DNA of 38,270 bases from Lachnospiraceae bacterium (GTDB taxonomy: Bacteria; Bacillota; Clostridia; Lachnospirales; Lachnospiraceae). Below are positions 34,574-38,270 of the stretch, one piece after another. How positions within the stretch are numbered: position 1 is the stretch's first letter; the number at the start of each line of letters is the position of its first letter. The stretch covers positions 1 through 38,270 of the forward strand of contig JAFXCD010000007.1 of assembly GCA_017521605.1 (NCBI GenBank). Direction: 5' to 3'. Below the pieces are notes generated by a model. The model made no database searches and was not told the DNA's origin. It saw only the letters and a list, made by a program, of their open reading frames with translations. Position numbers and translations under genes: made by a program.

Positions 34574-35251
34574 TTATGCACCGTACTGTTCATAATATGC
34601 ATCAATAGCTGCCTTCAACTCATCATTGATAAGTACTTGTCCGTTGTAAGGCTTATTGTATAAGTGCTCAATTACATCTGTCATGCTTACGATAGCATTA
34701 GCTGCAAAACCATACTTCTCCTGAACCTCTTCCAGCGCACGCTTCTCACCGCCAAGTCCCTTTTCACAACGATCCAAAGAAACCATCAGTCCTACGATTT
34801 CCACATCTGCTGCACCCTTTACCTTAGGTACCGTCTCTTCCATGGATTTACCGGAAGTGGTAACATCCTCAATCATAATCACTCTGTCGCCATCCTTTAA
34901 CTTGCTACCCAGGAAGCTTCCCTTATCTGCACCATGGTCCTTCTCTTCCTTACGGTCTGAGCAATAACGCACCTCCTTGCCATACAGCTTACTGTAAGCA
35001 ATAGCGGTTACTACACTAATGGGAATACCCTTGTATGCAGGTCCAAACAATACATCAAAATCATCTCCATAAGTATTGTGAATGGCCTTTGCATAATATT
35101 CGCCCAAGCCCATCAACTGGCTACCGGTTACATATCCACCTGCATTCATAAAGAAAGGGGACTTTCGACCACTCTTTAAAGTAAACTCACCAAATTTAAG
35201 AACCTGGCAATCCACCATAAACTCAATAAATTCCTGCTTGTACGCTTCCAT
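34574..35251 (-). CDS. pyrE: Orotate phosphoribosyltransferase
   Basis: Fifth step of pyrimidine synthesis: orotate and PRPP give OMP. 225 residues from the ATG at 35251 (MEAYKQEFIEFMVDCQVLKF), with AGGAGG 10 nt upstream. The frame continues 20 codons upstream, but those codons lie in a leader without a binding site. The PRPP loop is RVIMIEDVTTSGKSMEE, and the substrate region is FGPAYKGIPISV. No other pyr gene is nearby. The mobile element begins directly upstream, so its original promoter region may have been altered. Confidence 0.97.
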   Translation of the reverse strand: MEAYKQEFIEFMVDCQVLKFGEFTLKSGRKSPFFMNAGGYVTGSQLMGLGEYYAKAIHNTYGDDFDVLFGPAYKGIPISVVTAIAYSKLYGKEVRYCSDRKEEKDHGADKGSFLGSKLKDGDRVIMIEDVTTSGKSMEETVPKVKGAADVEIVGLMVSLDRCEKGLGGEKRALEEVQEKYGFAANAIVSMTDVIEHLYNKPYNGQVLINDELKAAIDAYYEQYGA

Positions 35252-35280
35252 TTTAATAAAACCTCCTGTATTTTCATTAA

Positions 35281-35412
35281 GCTGCAAGCCGTGCCATTTC
35301 AAAATTGACAAACCCGTGAAATGCTTGCATTTCTAAGGGTTCTGGCAATTTTGAAATGATAGGGCGCCAGCCCGTGACCGAGAGAGTTTCACTCTCGAGG
35401 TACGGCTTGCAG
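35281..35412. other. 130-bp folded element upstream of pyrE
   Basis: Three nested or adjacent stems can be drawn by eye. The outer stem is ctgcaagccgt (35282-35292) with acggcttgcag (35402-35412). The second is atttcaaaattg (35297-35308) with caattttgaaat (35346-35357), enclosing gaaatg/catttc. The third is gagagt/actctc around 35381-35395. This is far more secondary structure than expected by chance. It may be an RNA leader of pyrE, a DNA repeat of the mobile element or an attachment structure. Confidence 0.55.
35360..35401. repeat. Structured repeat, copy 1
   Basis: 42 bp containing cagcccgtgaccgagagag and ctctcgaggt; 36 of 42 positions match 35542-35583. It forms the third stem of the folded element upstream of pyrE. 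Confidence 0.8.
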
Positions 35413-35429
35413 ATAGTCTCAAAATAGCC

Positions 35430-35451
35430 TTACTACACACTTACTACACAC
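35430..35451. repeat. Two 11-bp direct repeats, possible integrase arm-binding sites
   Basis: ttactacacac occurs twice head to tail. On the minus strand this reads GTGTGTAGTAA twice. The GTAGTAA core equals that of the Tn916 DR2 arm site as I remember it (GAGTAGTAAATTC). Such sites sit at the integrase end of these elements and bind the N-terminal domain of the integrase. Confidence 0.5.
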
Positions 35452-35541
35452 TTTGCACGCTAGCTACGAGCCATGCTCGGATAAGCTTGAATTGTCTGTT
35501 GGGTGCTCGCACACATAAAGACAATTTCAAGATTAGACGAA

Positions 35542-35583
35542 TACGGCGACAGCCCGTGACCGAGAGAGCTCTGCTCTCGAGGT
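35542..35583. repeat. Structured repeat, copy 2
   Basis: Second copy of the 42-bp motif, 182 bp from the first and 18 bp from the integrase stop. It too is preceded by an AT-rich stem (cttgaattgtct near 35487 with agacaatttcaag near 35519) whose sequence differs from that of copy 1 while the fold is kept. Confidence 0.8.
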
Positions 35584-35600
35584 GCATGCACGTACTGCCA

Positions 35601-36740
35601 TCACATTGCCTTTTCCATCAACCTCATTGCCTCAAACAAGGTGTCATCTGTTACATGACAATACAAATCCATGGTCATCTGCAAGGAACCATGCCCTAAT
35701 ATCTTTTGCAAGGTCTTTGGTTGCATTCCATTTTCGATTGCTCTTGTGGCAAAGGTGTGGCGAAAACAATGTGGTGAGAACTTCTCAAATTCCGGATGTT
35801 CCTTTTGTATGTTGCGGACACAGGCTTCGATTCCTTCTTGTACGATAAACTGCTGTGTCGGTCTGTTATTCTTTGTAACAAACACCAGATTCTCGTATTC
35901 TTCGGGAGCATTTCTGCCTTTCAGTTCGATTTCCAGTTTCTGAACCTTCTGTCTTCGCAAAGCTTCATAGGCTTTCTGCGTCAACGGAATCGTTCTTCTG
36001 CCGTTCTTCGTCTTAGTGTCGTGCATTTCAAAGGTGTATTTTCCGCCCTTACGAAAATAGCACAATGTATGCCGCACATACAACACTTTCTTTTTCATGT
36101 CTATATCGGACCAAGTTAATGCCATCAATTCTCCGATACGAAATCCTGTCTCTAACGCCACAATAAAGAGATTATAATAAACACTCGATTCTGCCTGCTT
36201 CAGAAATATCTCCGTTTCTTTGACAGTAAGTACCCGACGTTCCTTTTTATCCTCTTGGCTAACCTTGGTATTGATTTGCTTCGCCACATTCTTGATTAAC
36301 AATTCTGCATCAATGGCTTTCTCCAACATATCTACCAAAATCTTTTTTGAGTTCTTACGCTCATTGTCACTTCGAAGGTCATTGAACACCTGCTGTAATA
36401 CGATGAGATTTAGGTTGGTCAACTTTATCCAACCAAGTTCCTTTTGGATTCTTCTGTAATGACCTGCATATGTCTCCTTTGTAGAGCTTCTGCAATTCTT
36501 CTTACAGGTATTCATCCAAATCTCATACCATTCATCCAGAGTCATTTCCTTGCTTATAACATTAAGCATCTTCTCGTCTTCATACTGCTCTGTCCTTAAT
36601 TGATGTCGAATCTCGTTCAACGTTTTCGCATAAATCGTCTCTCTTTTACCGAATCGATTTACGAAACGTGCCTGATACAGACCATCCTTCCTCTGTGAAA
36701 TTCCTTTTCCTAATTCTTTACCATTAAGGGATTTCCCCAT
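35601..36740 (-). CDS. int: Tn916-type tyrosine recombinase (integrase)
   Basis: 379 residues from the ATG at 36740 (MGKSLNGKELGKGISQRKDG), with AGGAGG 6 nt upstream; the frame extends 47 codons further without a site. The N-terminal arm-binding domain (ISQRKDGLYQARFVNRFGKR) is followed by a SAM-like core-binding domain. The catalytic domain has ETGFRIGELMALTW (Arg), HCFRHTFATRA (HxxR), LGHGSLQMTMDLYCHV (His and the Tyr nucleophile). All catalytic residues are present, so it should be active. It excises and integrates the element together with Xis, encoded upstream. It is the gene nearest the element end facing pyrE. Confidence 0.96.
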   Translation of the reverse strand: MGKSLNGKELGKGISQRKDGLYQARFVNRFGKRETIYAKTLNEIRHQLRTEQYEDEKMLNVISKEMTLDEWYEIWMNTCKKNCRSSTKETYAGHYRRIQKELGWIKLTNLNLIVLQQVFNDLRSDNERKNSKKILVDMLEKAIDAELLIKNVAKQINTKVSQEDKKERRVLTVKETEIFLKQAESSVYYNLFIVALETGFRIGELMALTWSDIDMKKKVLYVRHTLCYFRKGGKYTFEMHDTKTKNGRRTIPLTQKAYEALRRQKVQKLEIELKGRNAPEEYENLVFVTKNNRPTQQFIVQEGIEACVRNIQKEHPEFEKFSPHCFRHTFATRAIENGMQPKTLQKILGHGSLQMTMDLYCHVTDDTLFEAMRLMEKAM

Positions 36741-36795
36741 TTGTGCCTCCTTTCTAGGCTGTAGCTTAGATAAGGAAACATCAAATATCCCATCT

Positions 36796-36824
36796 ATACT
36801 ACCATAAAACCTTGAATTTTTCAA
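36796..36824 (-). promoter_or_regulatory. Predicted promoter of int
   Basis: TTGAAA (36824-36819), 17-nt spacer, TAGTAT (36801-36796) on the minus strand, 56 nt before the int ATG. It would let int be expressed apart from xis. Confidence 0.55.
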
Positions 36825-36834
36825 CCATTTTAGC

Positions 36835-36872
36835 GTGTCGTTTGGTATATATCGCAAATACATAAACGACAC
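36835..36872. repeat. 9-bp inverted repeat between xis and int
   Basis: gtgtcgttt (36835-36843) and aaacgacac (36864-36872) are perfect inverted copies 20 bp apart, just upstream of the int promoter and 9 bp after the xis stop. It may be an operator for int or a transcription end for xis. Confidence 0.45.
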
Positions 36873-36881
36873 ATTTTTCAC

Positions 36882-37067
36882 TTATAAAATTTGATTCAGT
36901 AGCCATGTATCCAACCTTCCTTTGTGTGCATATAGTCTATTACCGATACGGACGGTAAAACTGTTTTTCGGATCAGCAAGGAGTTCTCTCGCCTTGGTCT
37001 GACCGATACCTAAATACTCACACATTTCTTTCACATTAAGTAATGCTTTGTTATCTTTCTTATCCAT
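36882..37067 (-). CDS. xis: Excisionase (Xis), Tn916 family
   Basis: 61 residues. It has a MerR-like winged helix-turn-helix: LLNVKEMCEYLGIGQTKARE, then FTVRIGNRLYAHKGRLDTWL. This is the typical pattern of small excisionases next to Tn916-like integrases. It bends DNA to favour excision. It starts one base after the stop of the upstream 179-residue gene (TGATATG), so translation is coupled. It lies 141 bp before int. Confidence 0.92.
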   Translation of the reverse strand: MDKKDNKALLNVKEMCEYLGIGQTKARELLADPKNSFTVRIGNRLYAHKGRLDTWLLNQIL

Positions 37068-37068
37068 A

Positions 37069-37608
37069 TCAGTCTACCTTCACCTCTCTTTCCTCAAGTT
37101 GCTGTTTTAACTTAATTGCCTGTCCCAACAGTTCATCCATCTTGTCAAAATACTTACACGATTCCGTTCCGTTACCTTGTGCCTCCGCCAAGTCCGACTT
37201 CGCATCATAATACCATGCCTGTGTTTCTAAATAATGATAACGGAGCAAATCATACTCCAGCTCAAGTGCTGCATATTTCCGCTTCATCTCCATCAATCCA
37301 TCCCTTGCTTCTATCTCCTCCTTGGGCAGATATGGATAAGGCTTTAGCCTGATAGGATAGATGGAACGTAAATCTTCTATGACCGCTTTGAATTTCTCTT
37401 CATCCAAATAGAATTTCCAACCGAAACTTTTAACGATTCCATTCTCATCTTCTAATGCTCTCTGCATCTGATATCGCGCAGTCGCCTCCGGCAATCCCAA
37501 CTCTTGCATCAAATACTCTTTGATTTCCTCTTTCTCTTCGCCTTCATTGCCAAGAAACTCGCAAATATGTCTGTACTTACAAAAATGTTCCAACCATTGT
37601 TTCTTCAT
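37069..37608 (-). CDS. Mobile-element accessory protein, 179 aa, unknown
   Basis: I do not recognise the family. The start at 37608 (MKKQWLEHFCKYRHICEFLG) has GGAGG 8 nt upstream; the longer frame to 37644 lacks a site. The N-terminal part suggests a helix-turn-helix (LMQELGLPEATARYQMQRAL). The C-terminal half is strongly helical with heptad-like spacing (MKRKYAALELEYDLLRYHYL, LLGQAIKLKQQLEE), a probable coiled coil. Its coupling to xis suggests a role in control of excision or in element maintenance. No signal peptide or membrane helix. Confidence 0.8.
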   Translation of the reverse strand: MKKQWLEHFCKYRHICEFLGNEGEEKEEIKEYLMQELGLPEATARYQMQRALEDENGIVKSFGWKFYLDEEKFKAVIEDLRSIYPIRLKPYPYLPKEEIEARDGLMEMKRKYAALELEYDLLRYHYLETQAWYYDAKSDLAEAQGNGTESCKYFDKMDELLGQAIKLKQQLEEREVKVD

Positions 37609-37669
37609 TTTCTTTTCCTCCTTCTGATTAGTACTTAGGGTCAAAAAAAGCTGATGGCAAAAAATTTGA

Positions 37670-37710
37670 CAAAAAAATTTAAAAAGTCATCAACATTTCT
37701 GCTGATGACT
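37670..37710 (-). terminator. Intrinsic terminator upstream of the xis-int operon
   Basis: 8-bp stem (37685-37692 with 37703-37710), 10-nt loop, followed on the minus strand by TTTTTAAATTTTTTT. It ends transcripts arriving from inside the element, or acts as an attenuator in the leader of the 179-residue gene, which begins 62 bp later. Confidence 0.75.
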
Positions 37711-37785
37711 CTTGAACAAAACATATTCTCTTATATTTTCTTGCCGCAAGTGTACTTTCTGTGATTCCAGAGCCTCTGGAAAAAG

Positions 37786-38183
37786 AGTCTCAAAAAGTGA
37801 GACTGCCTTGCTCAGTGTCTCCGACCGTAATCCAGCGTCACTTTACACTGGTCAATGTCTCCGACCAGAGAAACCCAATAAAATCAAGGTTTCCAGCCAT
37901 TCTGTCTACAGTTTCGAATCAGAGACTTTGCCCAACGCAATTGAACTGCGAAATAAGCAGGATACGCCTAAAGTTGCATAAACTTTACGCCAAAATCACT
38001 TCACGCCCAGGGCGTTCACTTTAGGGTATCCCCTATCCACCCAATCTCTTACTCGTAATCTCTTTTGGTCCATTGGACCAAAAGAAAAAGCCTACTGGAT
38101 ACATTTTCATCATAGTTATAATACCTTTAACCAATTCCTGCCATTAGGTCAGTATATAAGTGCTCCCTTAATTCCTAAGGAAT
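37786..38183. other. Repeat-rich non-coding region of the mobile element (possible oriT/regulatory region)
   Basis: No credible gene lies between 37711 and 38227. Five short inverted repeats occur: agtctca/tgagact (37786-37804), taaagtt/aacttta (37969-37987), acgccc/gggcgt (38003-38015), cttttggtcc/ggaccaaaag (38062-38084), attcct/aggaat (38171-38183). The 11-mer tgtctccgacc is present twice, at 37816 and 37856. This density fits a transfer or replication origin or a regulatory region. I cannot name a relaxase nick site. Confidence 0.45.
38062..38084. repeat. 10-bp perfect inverted repeat in the mobile element
   Basis: cttttggtcc and ggaccaaaag separated by att. There is no T tract on the minus strand after the stem, so a standard terminator for the upstream partial gene is doubtful. 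Confidence 0.6.
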
Positions 38184-38227
38184 GAGTTAACTAATCGCGA
38201 ATTGAACAATGCACTATTTTAACTACA

Positions 38228-38270
38228 TCATTCAACATCGACCTGCTCCGTCTCCTTGCCGCTTCCACCA
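38228..38270 (-). CDS. C-terminal end of an unidentified mobile-element gene
   Basis: One minus-strand frame is open from the right edge to a TGA at 38230-38228 and reads GGSGKETEQVDVE. The acidic, Gly/Ser-rich composition fits a protein C-terminus. Only 13 codons are visible, so neither its reality nor its function can be proven here; other frames stop nearby as well. Confidence 0.35.
   Translation of the reverse strand, partial: GGSGKETEQVDVE

Noticed and set aside
35360-35412. Group II intron domain V in the pyrE upstream element
   Set aside because: agcc-gt/ac-ggct pairing looked like domain V, but the GNRA loop is missing and copy 2 lacks the 3' strand.
35281-35412. PyrR-type attenuator in the pyrE leader
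   Set aside because: A purine-rich accgagagag resembles a PyrR loop only on the strand opposite to pyrE, and no terminator/antiterminator pair is seen before the start codon.
37712-37981. Plus-strand frame of 89 codons in the repeat-rich region
   Set aside because: No ribosome binding site or recognisable domain. The region is dominated by inverted repeats and neighbouring genes are on the other strand.
1-38270. CRISPR array, rRNA genes, insertion sequence transposase
   Set aside because: No regularly spaced short repeats with unique spacers, no rRNA-like stretch and no transposase frame were seen.

Overview
The window looks like chromosome of an AT-rich Gram-positive anaerobe of the class Clostridia, most likely family Lachnospiraceae. 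The grounds are strong AGGAGG-type ribosome binding sites, a single-chain PurL of about 1270 residues, SpaA/Cna-B surface proteins with an (S/P)PxTG-type sorting signal, an LplABC-type sugar importer, a DUF1846 protein and several small membrane proteins typical of that family. No species can be named from the sequence alone. Almost all genes lie on the minus strand, so the text reads from high to low coordinates.

Region 1 (1-9.3 kb): the 5' part of a secreted choice-of-anchor-A/Cna-B surface protein runs off the left edge. Then come purL, a TetR regulator with a small partner gene, a probable unannotated small RNA on the plus strand (about 7997-8097), and a Cof-type HAD phosphatase with an unfamiliar C-terminal extension. 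Region 2 (9.3-10.5 kb): tRNA-Trp, a hotdog thioesterase that seems to depend on read-through from the tRNA promoter, and a NUDIX hydrolase. Region 3 (10.6-16.1 kb): an LplB-LplC-LplA type ABC sugar importer, a divergent DUF1846 gene, and what looks like the degenerate end of a group II intron.

Region 4 (16.1-26.5 kb): an 1831-residue wall-anchored adhesin or pilin-like protein lies downstream of the operon gntR-clpC-(136 aa)-radA. Here a YtrA-type GntR regulator occupies the place usually held by ctsR-mcsA-mcsB. Region 5 (26.6-31.7 kb): the purine operon purE-purM-purN-purD, ending in a membrane-anchored SH3b protein with a long cytoplasmic tail. Together with purL this gives five purine steps in the window; purF, purC, purB and purH are not here.

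Region 6 (31.7-35.3 kb): pyrE, a 50-residue membrane protein, a three-helix membrane protein and a long M29-like aminopeptidase. The last two genes share an 85% identical 52-bp leader with a hairpin directly before the start codon. Region 7 (35.3-38.3 kb): the integrase end of a Tn916-like mobile element (int, xis, one accessory gene, repeat-rich DNA). Two copies of a structured repeat flank a pair of 11-bp putative integrase arm sites.

The observations I rate highest are: (i) matching sigma-28/SigD-like promoters (TAAA-N16-G[A/C]CGATA) upstream of both surface-protein genes, which would tie adhesins to the motility regulon; (ii) the small RNA with consensus promoter and terminator; (iii) the duplicated hairpin leader; (iv) the structured repeats at the pyrE/integrase junction. 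No CRISPR array, rRNA or recognisable riboswitch was seen. Promoter and RNA calls come from reading the sequence by eye and are unproven.
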